Shown here piece by piece: positions 13,901 through 19,015 of a stretch of DNA of 32,699 bases. The translations under genes and the position numbers were made by a program. Source of the DNA: JAAYCB01 sp012744395. GTDB taxonomy: Bacteria; Planctomycetota; Planctomycetia; Pirellulales; Thermoguttaceae. Location of the stretch: assembly GCA_028703175.1 (NCBI GenBank), contig JAQVNJ010000064.1, positions 1 through 32,699 on the forward strand, in the 5' to 3' direction. The notes under the pieces were generated by a model that was not told the origin of the DNA, searched no databases, and saw only the letters and a list, made by a program, of their open reading frames with translations. The first letter of the stretch is position 1. Every line of letters begins with the position of its first letter.

Positions 13901-15760
13901 GCCGGCGTTGGGGATGATCTTGACCAATTCCGGACCGACGACCTGGTTCTCGTTCGAGACCAGCAGGGAGAAAGCCTGGGTGACGGCGCCGGCGCCGCCG
14001 ACGTGGATCGTGTATTGCCCCGCGCCGGTCAGGTCGATCTGGACCTGCTCGACATTGTCGACATGGTTCAACTGGGTGCGGACGGCCGGCGCGGCGGGAT
14101 TGGCCGGATCGAGCGTCCAGGGGTAATACGTGTTGCCCCCCTCGTCGGTGATCCAGATGTCGAGGTCGTTGACCAGCGCCGCTGCGCTGTCGTCCAGCCC
14201 GCTGGCCGCCGTGCCGGCCGGGTCCGTCCAGACGAGCGTCGCCCGCAGCGGGCTGTTGCCGGCCGACGTGACGCTCCAGGTCAGCTCGGTTCCGTTGTAG
14301 GTCTGCTCGAAGACCTCCGCCACGCCGCTCCCCTCGGCCGCCTCGCTGATGAACTCGGCGGCCGACTTGGCGTTGATCAGCCCCCAGCCGTAGGTGTAGT
14401 CGGGGCCGAAGTTGCCGGCGTCGGACGCCGTGTGGATGATCAACCCCTTGAGCGTGGCGCTGTTGGGCGCGTAGCCGAGCGTCTCCTCGAAGTGCTGCTT
14501 GAGCAGGACCGCCGTACCGGCCGCGCTGGGCGCGGCCATCGAAGTCCCCTCGCTCGTCCGGTAATCGCTGTTGGAGGCGTCGCTCGTGGAAAACACCCCA
14601 ACGCCGTTGGCAACCACGTCGGGCTTGATCCGTCCGTCGTCCGTCGGGCCCCATCCCGAGAACGCGGACATCTGCACGTCGGAGGCCGCATAGGGATCGA
14701 TCGTCACGTCGTCGACGGCGCCGACCGTAAGGCTGTTCTTGGCCGTCTGCGCCGGCCGCAGCGAGTCGTAGCCCGAGCCTGCATTGCCATCGGCCGGCGG
14801 CGGCGGAAAGTCCGCCGCGTTGGCCAGATAGAACCCTGGCCGCGACCAGCCGGGCAGCCCCGGATCCGACGAAAAGAAAGCGGCGTAGACGCCGACGCCG
14901 GTCAGGTTCCTGTAGTGGTCGGTGCGATCGTTTCCCGCCGCCCAAACGCTCAACAACTCGGGACTGCCGCTGAGGACCTGGTCCAACTGGCGGGCTGTGT
15001 CTCGATACGAGCCGAACGCCGCGTCTTCGATCTGGCTCGTGGACATGTCGCCGTACCAGACGTCGATGTGGCCGGTCGGCGACGACGGATCGAGTTCCCA
15101 TTCCCAGCCGCAAACCACGCCGTAGGAATGGTTCGAGACGTCGATCAAGCCGGCGTCTCTGGTCATTTCCGTGTAGTCGGAATTCCAGTCATAAGACCGG
15201 ATCGCAACCCCGGTGGCCATCCCCTCCGCTGCGGCGTTCACACCGGCCGCGCCGATCGTCCCTCCGACGTGCGTCGCGTGCCAGTCGCTCGCCGCGCCGT
15301 CGATCACGCTCACCCGGCCGCCGAACTCCTGGTGCGTCGGCAGGACCGCGCCCGCGTCCCAGACGCCCACCGTGTAGCCGCTGCCGTCCAGGTCCAGCCC
15401 CAGCGACCCGCCCGCGGTGATGTATTCCGCGTTCGCCGTGTCGGCCGCGTGGCGATTCAGCGGCCGGATCGGCCGGAAGTCGTCCGGGCTGTCCGCCAGC
15501 GCGATCAACTGGATCTGGCCGGGCTCCGGCAGCGGGCGGACCGCGCTGCCGAAGATCGGTTGATCGTAGGCGACCAGCTCGTCGAGCGTCGATGGGGTGA
15601 TGCTCAGCAGCAGCCGGTGCTCGAATTGCTCCATGCGAAGCCCACGGGGCTTAAGCGACGAAGCGCCTTTGGCGCGTTTTCGCAGCGGGTTGCGTCCATC
15701 TCCAGCTTCTCGATTCTTCTGGCTGCCGGAGATACGTCGGAACGATGTCCAGAGCGACAT
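1..15760 (-). CDS. Giant secreted mosaic protein: S8 (KP-43-like) protease + zinc metalloprotease-like domain + beta-helix + GEVED repeats (3' end outside window)
   Basis: The frame is open for at least 5253 codons and leaves the window before any stop. ATG 15760 is preceded by GAGGAGAG seven bases upstream. The N-terminus is basic and carries LRMEQFEHRLLLS (residues 41-53), a motif typical of giant exported planctomycete proteins. The subtilisin domain spans about 110-470, with D135 (VWDAG), H161 (HATHVGG), N277 (AAGND) and S407 (GTSMAAPS). A jelly-roll follows at about 487-600, as in KP-43 proteases. Next come Ig-like and PPC-like segments. A matrixin/M10-like region at about 1081-1224 has HEIGHALSLGH (H1203, E1204, H1207, H1213) and a possible Met-turn (ATMG). 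Three related beta-helix-like modules lie at about 1470-1557, 1674-1774 and 1937-2047. A propeller-like region (about 2484-2770), a lectin-like region (about 2787-3053) and another beta-helix (about 3127-3340) follow, then the repeat/GEVED tail. All landmark motifs share one frame. The substrate is unknown; a role in digesting or remodelling extracellular polymers or the cell surface is inferred. Confidence 0.93.
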   Translation of the reverse strand, partial: MSLWTSFRRISGSQKNREAGDGRNPLRKRAKGASSLKPRGLRMEQFEHRLLLSITPSTLDELVAYDQPIFGSAVRPLPEPGQIQLIALADSPDDFRPIRPLNRHAADTANAEYITAGGSLGLDLDGSGYTVGVWDAGAVLPTHQEFGGRVSVIDGAASDWHATHVGGTIGAAGVNAAAEGMATGVAIRSYDWNSDYTEMTRDAGLIDVSNHSYGVVCGWEWELDPSSPTGHIDVWYGDMSTSQIEDAAFGSYRDTARQLDQVLSGSPELLSVWAAGNDRTDHYRNLTGVGVYAAFFSSDPGLPGWSRPGFYLANAADFPPPPADGNAGSGYDSLRPAQTAKNSLTVGAVDDVTIDPYAASDVQMSAFSGWGPTDDGRIKPDVVANGVGVFSTSDASNSDYRTSEGTSMAAPSAAGTAVLLKQHFEETLGYAPNSATLKGLIIHTASDAGNFGPDYTYGWGLINAKSAAEFISEAAEGSGVAEVFEQTYNGTELTWSVTSAGNSPLRATLVWTDPAGTAASGLDDSAAALVNDLDIWITDEGGNTYYPWTLDPANPAAPAVRTQLNHVDNVEQVQIDLTGAGQYTIHVGGAGAVTQAFSLLVSNENQVVGPELVKIIPNAGGELVDGGTLNVAPRELLFQFNENQDLLDSTFGAIQLTGTKGPITYQMLPGDKANQVVMRFAQTLPDDSYQILIRGKPGQDPLTNAAGVPFNNGNDQTIRFELDLGAQVVSVVPQPVYRGPLRVTTPAITAADDGETFTAGDGFNTVTFELNHYTDVDGLGNPRVAAGNVAVNFDPAGTTTAEAVAALVNDAINAAIAAELLDGDLIASQLAGGAVDLSGRWASFNEGSSLFDVQTIKTLNQATDKVDVYFNDDDLDPASATNPAFYRLQNTATGEILIPTKVVYDPVGDKAQLLFSGPLSPSTYHLEIGPSDESNDTLATAVNVGTLYGNTTAASLEGFIGDAPAGAAEVDYYRIQAGASGPLEVTMTAGFTAEILDEGGAVWPGDLVEGGTYYLRVSSAAGGSYQLNVKLDSDLAISNANSSYDTATNLGILGAAEKAITGQTIDRGDASVLVQPGGLDEPGHRHILPEAHFSATGPNLGSGVMYYNFAANYGWTTPNQITEEQKQRTREIFEIYGNYIGIQFVETAGSGIQVITGDLRAINPKIPVGAVAGLGGPGLAIINAAMDWGLSEYGGGWFNTAIHEIGHALSLGHAYDIPATMGDDGDGDGEAVYPGDNDLVHLNFIWPAAWDDIDLYKFEVEEWGTLTLETVAERLAATSTLDTQLVLYREVNVEGTLVREIVAQNDDYYSNDSLIELEVAPGVYYVGVMSTGISQVDPTIEDSGFGGRSNGAYELKLAFQAEPAAALVDATGTALDGDADGLAGGTFDFWFRVGNSTLFVDKATGSAGGDGTLEAPYNEIDAALEDAQPGDVVRVVGNGGADGLVETADDNAPYLVGYNNVGAELPDGKLLQVPQDVTLMIDAGAILKLQRANIEVGSSAEGISLDGAAMQVLGTPREKVHFRSFRDDSIGGDSDGSSSGQSGGDWGGLVFRADSDYESDGVFLNWVAWADIQHGGGKVTVGTLEDNYTAIHLVGARPTIAFSEIRHGAGGAISADLASFEETEGRIGPDIHGNTVLDNSINGLFVRIPTQFGSVTEKLEVPGRWDDTDIVHVVTENLLIHGTPGGPLGSSARLDGRLRIDPGVIVKLEGARIHTEIAGQLIAEGLPGNPVVFTSLKDDTYGMGGGFDTSNDGLVNPPSPGQWGGLIFAPASRGSLDYVQLSYAGGETALAGGFDKFNAIEIHQADVRIANSTIELNANGYAGTSNRGGLGTNERAAIFIRGAQPVIVNNKIIDNQGDAITIDANSMNYAALTDPGRSTGAVDAFTQFGDNRGPLVRLNVLDNSPGGGGNQINGMVIRGSTLTTESIWDDTDIVHVLRDEISIDNLHTFGGLRLQSSQDASLVVKLQGANAGFTANGEPLDIEDRIGGTLHILGTPDYPVVLTSLYDDTAAAGFNLNGKPQGNTHPGDTAPAAGNWRSILIDRYANARNVAIVNEIEPAYTGREAINDLPRTAQFLGYLAPDVASDDEDDEKGSDENQRLGFEIHGYISLDDPTDQDVYSFVGKGGTEVWIDIDRTSFALDAKVELVRLDGTVIASSTDNSTLGGAAGTLTQQVFLGGDFYTTNQRDPGMYVVLPGEVGAEGTYFVRVTSQNGTSGYYQLQLRLRQVDEKPGSTIRYADIRYATNGIEVYGQPAHSILAAEAGETTADNNTQAGAQNLGNLLESDINTIGVSGSISAAGDVDWYRFEIDLEQIQAIGGVNAGGKTWSTVFDIDYADGISRADTVLAVYDSAGRLIFVGRDSNIEDDQPGTEPGAGLDRDDLSRGSFGTLDPFIGPVHMPATDQVYYVAVSSNRTLPAELDQTFAGSAANPNIRLEPIDSVQRIVEDHIGFSGFTTGDGSGSVKIDPVESDGILHINNATALSAHVVPFTLSDVVLFVSTDEGGGDRLRTVNPFTGQAVTNIGGLNGTNGYGDLAMRPDGVLFGQTRGNNNANSGNLRIIDTETAAQSGGGDDNIPTDPNIGQRFEALAFMRTSTGNFELYAANNNPYNEDGQAATGNEASPALWRINVSSGAAVDENTSSEATGLQPVGPLPSGATITGMAFSGTTLYAVDSAGNLWRTTIGGSSTSRSHSGWTSVAPLPVGMTGLSFGPQNVNGGAYANMLFASGSDRRLYAFSTSGAPQVVFDTDNDGVTDSSASNATGYAITGLAFSPLDFNLWHPTERRWNDQGHGVNPAFNNSRNTNFDQGTANVTHDNQHDGGASLYFGLEQWESSPNNDEYLRYGVNAQYGIRTSQFHQELTNNAAIGNNYNLPGGAYGSLVTDTFSLSGSVYADKPTLYVNYFLDTEGDAWASSDPMFDSARIWVWGNYGGTLGWHLLATNDSTVSTSNSGGGLHELPRFPSTSSDASSHRRQRVQELFDAGQWRQVRVDLGDFAGQSDLKLRFDFSTAGRMPTAVGTDSPYADLDSSIEGHGDLTNARRGQSNAYEGFYIDDIIIGFVERGEMVTAASGATAHFTLPGQSLEPFDPVEQVTGAYQLEIRRGSEYADNVTAQTANIAILEQFDTNDRLIPSKTANGRHVVNGKYVGSYRGDENVVRQQDQLIIEANTIRDVAGTGILVGPGGRDGTDVPQPGSVINTPVLNNSDLAPGVVIMNNVVASFGQTGILFSGDSNRIGDPIVPFGRIINNTIAGTSSAVSDYGIRVTDYAGPTILNNIVTASGVGISIDATSLSRSVSNYNLFQDNTTNTSAGAAGTFDISLAAGQPLFVDRANYNFYLASGSRAIDSSIDSLADRSEMWPGIKEPLGIPPSPIITPARDRYAQLRDDDPNQAPPSGMGTNIFKDRGAIERADFTGPTARIVDPLDNTAPRDGTNPKVDGFYDYNAADHDVVVISQKTTDFAVQLYDAGGIGIDDLSVTLADRVTVRTNVVKVYRVLDLAELTAAPEADWPTLRLDADYLLDWDAANNILHVIPASGIWQPGYYYVIDVNNEQVRDLAGNPLQPNRSAPPFAGKTLFTVHLTGLDYGDLPDDPAGASSPDYATLLESGPVDGQGGPRHVVTGGVYLGLPPTVELDAAASADASGDYYDDGVTVSAALQMDSDQIDGSGVGTLAIAASTGGYLNAWIDFNGDGKFDQAVERIAEDLWLDAGENTLTVNVPGDAYVNPAAPGAADVYARGARFRFTSFAFAGVPWLGPATNPASGIMDRPAVGSEGIAYDGEVEDYMLDIVRYRQDWGDAPTDALSGRYLYPTLEAHDGATHYIHGPFLGSRIDAEMDGQPTLLADGDDQVGVDDEDGVEFVGVRLIPGDDASQVRVTLNLNGAAGAVLEGWIDFDGDGLWSDEYATSGVIDPAGEHDAFLLTAREPGQVGTRIGVVFNTGDALDVAYDAAARVLSIQYEPGVTTVAELVSAINAADLPVVADFEAAAENDGSGRSPSDSVRLAATWITSGGSETSQATSGVINPLGEDNAFEIIARDNTSGMNNKWITFYEVDNPGDPISVVWNGLDTLTVRYEPGVSTALAVIDAIELSGTPFTARLADPEPNDGSGALAGADAPDGLTISAIAAGPGAHASAELAGLVGEQNDFRVEATVPGEDGNFDLVFEHIATDDPGASWTPAVPGVSAAKVTVRLQPDVTTAAEIVQAINTLGQPVAASLLAAPNDGSGVFAKGVLARGPAYVTSGGDWAVPATIGPINPPGINNAFEVFATTNDPAHNGITVAFYEVRNAASVSWNGEDTLSVRFVPGVTTVQDIVNRINAAPGPLGAALTADVNDGSGVLGEDAVVFDGAEFLLDGAYERIFTNQVLEDGTHTYEFFVPESARPGASYARFRVSETGRSADGELLGPGGLATSGEVEDYAVIIHQMDYGDAPNSFGTVLERDIYGNVISDGARHVIAGPRLGELVDSDENGKPGPAANGDDNDGEADEDGVIFNELIVPGETVMISVTMGREGFDGRAQLAVDPSAGENDSFIVRAADYGDPLNGTLVSFLQVDGLPNDGSGTIAASDIGDGEEYPTDYGSSFAKATTGAIDPAGANNAFAIRAKESGGQYNGITVRFEHAAAESEPATASWNAASSTLLIVFKPGVATLNDLKTAVDAAGSPLEAAIIDDTNAPPVVSYDLDAPSLTVRYNPGATALEIVEAINASGPFVAELDLGGDPTNDGSADLTGTALDGLTGELAGGQWPGLLEAWVDFNANGVFEPGEQVFTHQPLRNDQLNTLSFSVPQDALPGDTYARFRITSDGLDASGQPLGPEGLALSGEVEDYLINVPPIDYGDAPEEYGTLRADDGARHVIAGPRLGTLVDHDLDGYPSDDALGDDRSGEDDEDGLDIAGAVLVPGEWIALDAMVTLDDPSGPAYLKGWIDYDGNGLWDTSETVRWGDGAVVSGDDFVDVSLIPPNADGTRTVHFQMPEDAAPGMTFLRFRISTDPGLSFDGLALDGEVEDYVGYIHMVDHGDAPGAGTAPHVFTQAPAVLGEPLVPYGPWMGTNPTDHDLPVDPSVVFVDDQTGVDDEDGVILFDVLGQPTTQLVPGEWATIQVTVNAGSPESGYLYAWIDYNGDGLFESQPKIETQLGVDHDGNEQIADGLAIAAGETATIDFFVPHEGIDPGAINARFRLIGKTEHDLRVAADPDWTLGSTGLAYSGEVEDYVYTILEVDYGDAANGPTIWADDGARHVIAGPWMSTGDTLPDWEYDGQEDDNAA
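1617..4071 (-). repeat. Protein-level repeat (about 50-90 residues) in the giant gene, ending NDGSG
   Basis: At least six related units occur on the minus strand, roughly at 4071-3803, 3737-3460, 3365-3108, 3032-2776, 2030-1770 and 1765-1617, plus a shorter one near 2230-2105. Most full units open with (I/V)(N/D)P.G..NAF, continue with a (N)GITV.F-like strand, then a core of the type L.VRY.PGVTT...V.AIN, and most end in NDGSG or NDGSA. The units are diverged in sequence, so the array is old rather than a recent tandem duplication. The fold is unknown to me; a beta-sandwich with an acidic, possibly calcium-binding loop is an inference from the D/N/G-rich ends. Confidence 0.75.
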
Positions 15761-15767
15761 GGATCAT

Positions 15768-15775
15768 CTCTCCTC
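15768..15775 (-). promoter_or_regulatory. Ribosome binding site of the giant protease gene
   Basis: GAGGAGAG on the minus strand lies seven bases before ATG 15760. It decides the start: the nearby ATG at 15767 is out of frame. Confidence 0.8.
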
Positions 15776-16641
15776 AATTAGATTGGGCGTCGTGGTTCTT
15801 CGCTGAGATGGCGATTACCGAGGCAGACCTCGCGGGGGTCGCAAAACAGAGAATTCGCATCGTTCCGAAACGCGGGGCAATTGCCTTGGAAGGGGACGTG
15901 GAGCGATTATGCGGGTCCTGTTGCCGATTCTGTTTGGCGCGGATGCAAATGTCAAGTTTTTTTCGTAAAGAAGGTGGAACTCGCCAGCCGTCGCGGCGGC
16001 CGCCGGCGCCGCGACCGCCGGGTGAATGCCGTGGGCGGGCCGGCGCGATTCCGGCCGGCCTGCGCCGGCGACCGGCCGAGCTGGGCCGCCAGGGCGAATT
16101 CCGGTTCCTCGCCGATCGGTCGCCCCCGGCCTAGGCGGGTTCGCTGCCAGGAAACACGGCAACAGAGAACACGAAAAATAAGGGGCAGAGTTGCCACCCA
16201 GTCGGCGTTCTCTGGCCCCGCTATGGTGCGGTCGGAGCGCCGATCTCCAGGGCGGCCGGCGGTTGGGCGGAATTCTGGGAGGACCGCAAAAAAGATGTGC
16301 GAAGCGGGCTTCCCCCGCTGACCGCCCCCCCCATAATGGGTGTGAAGAACTTGCAGTGCGGCAGGCGCGCGGAGCGCCTGCTCGTTCGCGCTCGGCGGCT
16401 TCTCGCCATCTTGGAGCCAAGGCTTCGAGGTCCCGGGGTCGGCCGAAGGGGGGCTGCGGCGGGGGCGGTTGTCCGCCCGGTCTGGAACCGATGCGGCCGG
16501 GAGATTTTGCCGTTGGTTGCCGTGTGCGCCCGAGGAGCAGGCTCTTTTTTAGGAATATTGCCGACGGGCACGCCGCTTGCTCCCAACAAATGCCCGACAT
16601 GCCGGCATCCAGCCGGGAAGGCAGAAACGGGAGAGGAACCG
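15776..16641. other. Gene-free spacer of about 870 bases between divergent genes
   Basis: Apart from the promoter at 15927-15955, I find no convincing gene here. The frames that are open on both strands (for example 15815-16600 minus and 15881-16321 plus) give Arg/Pro-rich, low-complexity translations with no family resemblance and no ribosome binding site. The spacer must also hold the promoter of the DUF4405-like gene, which I could not place. Confidence 0.6.
15927..15955 (-). promoter_or_regulatory. Candidate sigma70-type promoter of the giant protease gene
   Basis: On the minus strand a perfect -35 box, TTGACA (15955-15950), is followed by a 17-base spacer and CAGAAT (15932-15927, 4 of 6 to TATAAT). 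Transcription would start near 15920 and leave a leader of about 160 bases before ATG 15760. It lies in the only T/A-rich patch of a very GC-rich spacer. Confidence 0.6.
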
Positions 16642-17559
16642 ATGAGCGAAGAGATCAAGCAGGCCGAGCCCACGGCCGAGACGAGCCGCGATTGCCGAAA
16701 GGGCAGACCACTCAGTGCCAAGGGGTTCACGTCGCTCTTCCTCACGCTCACATTCGGGGCCGTGGCGTCTTCCGGCGCGATCCTTTACCTGACGCCCCGC
16801 GGCCGCGTCGCCAATTGGACCGATTGGACGATGCTCGGGCTGAGCAAGGACGAGTGGGCCGCCCTGCACATGAACACCTGCGCGGTCCTGGTCCTCGTGG
16901 CGGCCGTGCACCTGGCGCTGAACTGGAAGATGTTCGCCGGCTATCTCTACCGCAAGGCGACGGGGGGGCTCAATTTGAAACGCGAGATGTCCTTGGCCGC
17001 GGCGCTCGCCGCCGTGCTCGTTGTGGGCACGATCCGCGCGTGGCCGCCGCTGGACTATCTGGCCGGCCTCAACACGCGGATCAAGGATTCCTGGGAGACG
17101 CGGACCGCCGAGGCGCCGGCGCCCCACGCGGAGGAACTCAGCTTGGCGCGGTTTGCCGCCCAGATCAACCTGCCGCTCGACGAGATCAGGGTGACCCTGG
17201 CGGAGGAGGGCTTCACGGTCGACGACGCCGAGCGGACGGTCGGCGAGATCGCCCGCCAGAAGGGCGTTGCCCCCAGCGCCGTGATGGCCGCGATCCGCAA
17301 GCATCACCCCGATGCCGCCCCGGCCCAAGGCTTCGGCCGCGGGCGCGGCATGCGACCGGGGATTGGCGCCGGGCAGCAGGATTCCGAGGGACCGGCCGGG
17401 GAAGACGCCGCGGCCGAGAGCCGGCCGTCGGCTGGCGACGGCTCGGGCCAAGGACGCGGTCAGGGGATGGGCCAGGGGCGGGGGATGGGCCGTGGCATGG
17501 GCGCCGGGCGGGGCATGGGCATCGGCCGCGGCATGGGAACCGGACCCGATCCCGAATAA
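16642..17559 (+). CDS. DUF4405-like (cytochrome b561-type) membrane protein with Gly/Arg/Met-rich tail
   Basis: Start ATG 16642 follows GGAGAGGA closely; the frame is open further upstream, but that part is low-complexity. The protein has 305 residues. Hydrophobic helices lie near 28-50, 73-101 and 116-135. His76 (ALHMNTC) and His90 (VHLALNW) bracket the second helix, matching the DUF4405 pattern H...H..LNW, a family thought to bind heme in the membrane. A soluble segment (about 165-224) with two short helical units, including VGEIARQKGVAPSAVMAAI, follows and resembles a small helix-turn-helix or SAM-like fold. Residues 230-303 are Gly, Arg, Gln and Met-rich with repeated GRGMG units. A redox role at the membrane is a family-based inference. 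The gene stands alone between the giant protease gene and the RNase HII-like gene. Confidence 0.85.
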   Translation: MSEEIKQAEPTAETSRDCRKGRPLSAKGFTSLFLTLTFGAVASSGAILYLTPRGRVANWTDWTMLGLSKDEWAALHMNTCAVLVLVAAVHLALNWKMFAGYLYRKATGGLNLKREMSLAAALAAVLVVGTIRAWPPLDYLAGLNTRIKDSWETRTAEAPAPHAEELSLARFAAQINLPLDEIRVTLAEEGFTVDDAERTVGEIARQKGVAPSAVMAAIRKHHPDAAPAQGFGRGRGMRPGIGAGQQDSEGPAGEDAAAESRPSAGDGSGQGRGQGMGQGRGMGRGMGAGRGMGIGRGMGTGPDPE

Positions 17560-17664
17560 CGATCGCATCGCCCGCCCAGCGTGAATCCAGCCGGCCGGTG
17601 GTCTTGATCGTCGGCGGGAGCTAGAATCGATCCGGCCCGGGCGCGCTCGTTGGAAGGAACGGCC

Positions 17665-18621
17665 ATGCTGCACGTGATCGGCACGGATGAAGCCGGATTC
17701 GGACCGAACCTCGGCCCGCTGGTTGTCTCGGCCACCGTCTGGCAAATGCCCGGCGGAATCGGCGTCGAAGACCTCTTCGATCGGCTGGCCGCGGCGGTTG
17801 CGCCCACGGCCGCCGAGGCCGGCGCCGGGCGGATCGCGATCGCCGATTCCAAGAAGCTCTACCAGCCGGGCGGATCGTTGCGGCATCTGGAGCGGGGGGT
17901 TCTCGCTGGCTTGGCATCATTGGGACACTCCCCGGCAAGCTGGCGAGGGCTGCTGGAGGCCCTCGATCCGGCCGGCGGCGCGGGCACGGCGGAGATTCCC
18001 TGGTACGCCGGCTACGATCAACCGATTCCCGTCTGCGGCGAGAACGACACGGGCACGCGCGGCCAGCGGTTTCTCGACACCTGCCGTGCGGTCGGCGTTC
18101 GCCTCTGCGCGATTCGCAGCCGCGTTGTTGAACCGCACGCCTTCAATGCCCGCCTGGCCCGCTGCGGCAACAAGAGCACGCTGCTCTCGGAGGTGACCCT
18201 CGGACTGGCCGCCGAGTTGACCGGCGGCCTGCCGGGGCCGTTGTCGATCATCTGCGACAAGCACGGGGGCCGCAACCGCTATGCGGACATGCTGGCGCAA
18301 CACTTTCCCGAGGCGTTCATTGAAATTCACGGCGAGAGCCGCCACCGGAGCGCGTACCGGTTCGGGCCGGCCGAGCGGCGGATTGACGCCGCATTTCTCA
18401 GCAACGCCGAGCGCTGCCTGCCGGTCGCGCTGGCTTCGATGGCCTCGAAATACCTGCGCGAATTGGCGATGCGGGCATTCAACGGTTACTGGGCCGAGCA
18501 CGTCTCCGACCTCCGCCCGACAGCCGGCTATCCCCAGGACGCCAGGCGTTTTAAGAAGGAGATCGCCGCCGCCCAGGAGCGTCTCGGGATCAGCGACGCG
18601 ATGCTTTGGCGGGCAAGGTAA
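17665..18621 (+). CDS. Divergent RNase HII-like protein (318 aa)
   Basis: ATG 17665 is preceded by GGAAGGAA; an in-frame TTG 15 bases upstream is less likely. The N-terminus has TDEAGFGPNLGPLV (D8, E9), the counterpart of the RNase HII signature DEAGRGPLAGP. ADSKKL at 61-65 matches the DSKKL motif, D198 (IICDKHGG) is a candidate third acidic ligand, and ASMASKYLRE (257-266) aligns with the ASI.AKV.RD block. The fourth acidic residue, normally Asp in RD, is Glu266 here. RNase HII proteins are about 200 residues long; this one has an insert of roughly 100 residues between about 70 and 190. RNA:DNA hybrid cleavage is plausible, but this may be a separate subfamily with another substrate. Confidence 0.75.
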   Translation: MLHVIGTDEAGFGPNLGPLVVSATVWQMPGGIGVEDLFDRLAAAVAPTAAEAGAGRIAIADSKKLYQPGGSLRHLERGVLAGLASLGHSPASWRGLLEALDPAGGAGTAEIPWYAGYDQPIPVCGENDTGTRGQRFLDTCRAVGVRLCAIRSRVVEPHAFNARLARCGNKSTLLSEVTLGLAAELTGGLPGPLSIICDKHGGRNRYADMLAQHFPEAFIEIHGESRHRSAYRFGPAERRIDAAFLSNAERCLPVALASMASKYLRELAMRAFNGYWAEHVSDLRPTAGYPQDARRFKKEIAAAQERLGISDAMLWRAR

Positions 18622-19015
18622 GACAGCCGGCCCGCGCCACCCTCCCTGGTTCCCCACCTGCCTCCTGGTTCCCAAGCTCCAGCTTGGGAACCTCCGCGCC
18701 CGGCGAACCTGAAAAACCACGCACAACGCCGGATTTCCTTCAGATACGCGGCGCAAAATCGTTTACACCCCCCATTTGCGGTCGATTCTTTCGGGGGGGC
18801 TATTTCGTGCAGATTTGCGCTCTTTCCGACCTGGGAGCCCAAGAAAACGGCTGATCCGGCGAACTAATTGCGCCTGGAGGGGGCCGGCTTGCAGCAATCC
18901 TCCGGCGGGGACGCCACCTGAGGTGGTGCAAAGACTCGAAATTCCGTGCTATCCTGCAAGCGGGGCAAATCCGTCAACTCCAGTCAAGCCGGGTTATTCG
19001 GAAGGAGCAAGGACC
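18622..19015. other. Spacer of about 390 bases before the NfeD/flotillin pair
   Basis: It contains the palindrome at 18667-18692 and must contain the promoter of the NfeD/flotillin pair. I see only a weak -10-like TATCCT near 18950 and no matching -35 box. No gene is supported. Confidence 0.5.
18667..18692. repeat. REP-like palindrome, copy 1
   Basis: Perfect 12-base arms GGTTCCCAAGCT and AGCTTGGGAACC are separated by CC. The element sits in the spacer after the RNase HII-like gene. A second copy with a compensated arm change lies at 26982-27007. No T-tract follows, so it is not a standard terminator. Confidence 0.85.

Noticed and set aside
83..15781. Very long open frames on the plus strand (83-7666, 7691-9280, 10100-11908, 12485-15781)
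   Set aside because: They are antisense to the giant protease gene. Their translations are Val/Arg/Asp-rich without domains, while the minus strand carries protease and GEVED motifs in one frame. High GC keeps the opposite strand open.
15815..16600. Minus-strand frame of 261 codons in the spacer after the giant gene
   Set aside because: Pro/Arg-rich low-complexity translation, no ribosome binding site, no family resemblance.
16549..17886. Minus-strand frame of 445 codons over the DUF4405-like and RNase HII-like genes
   Set aside because: Antisense to two genes with clear family motifs.
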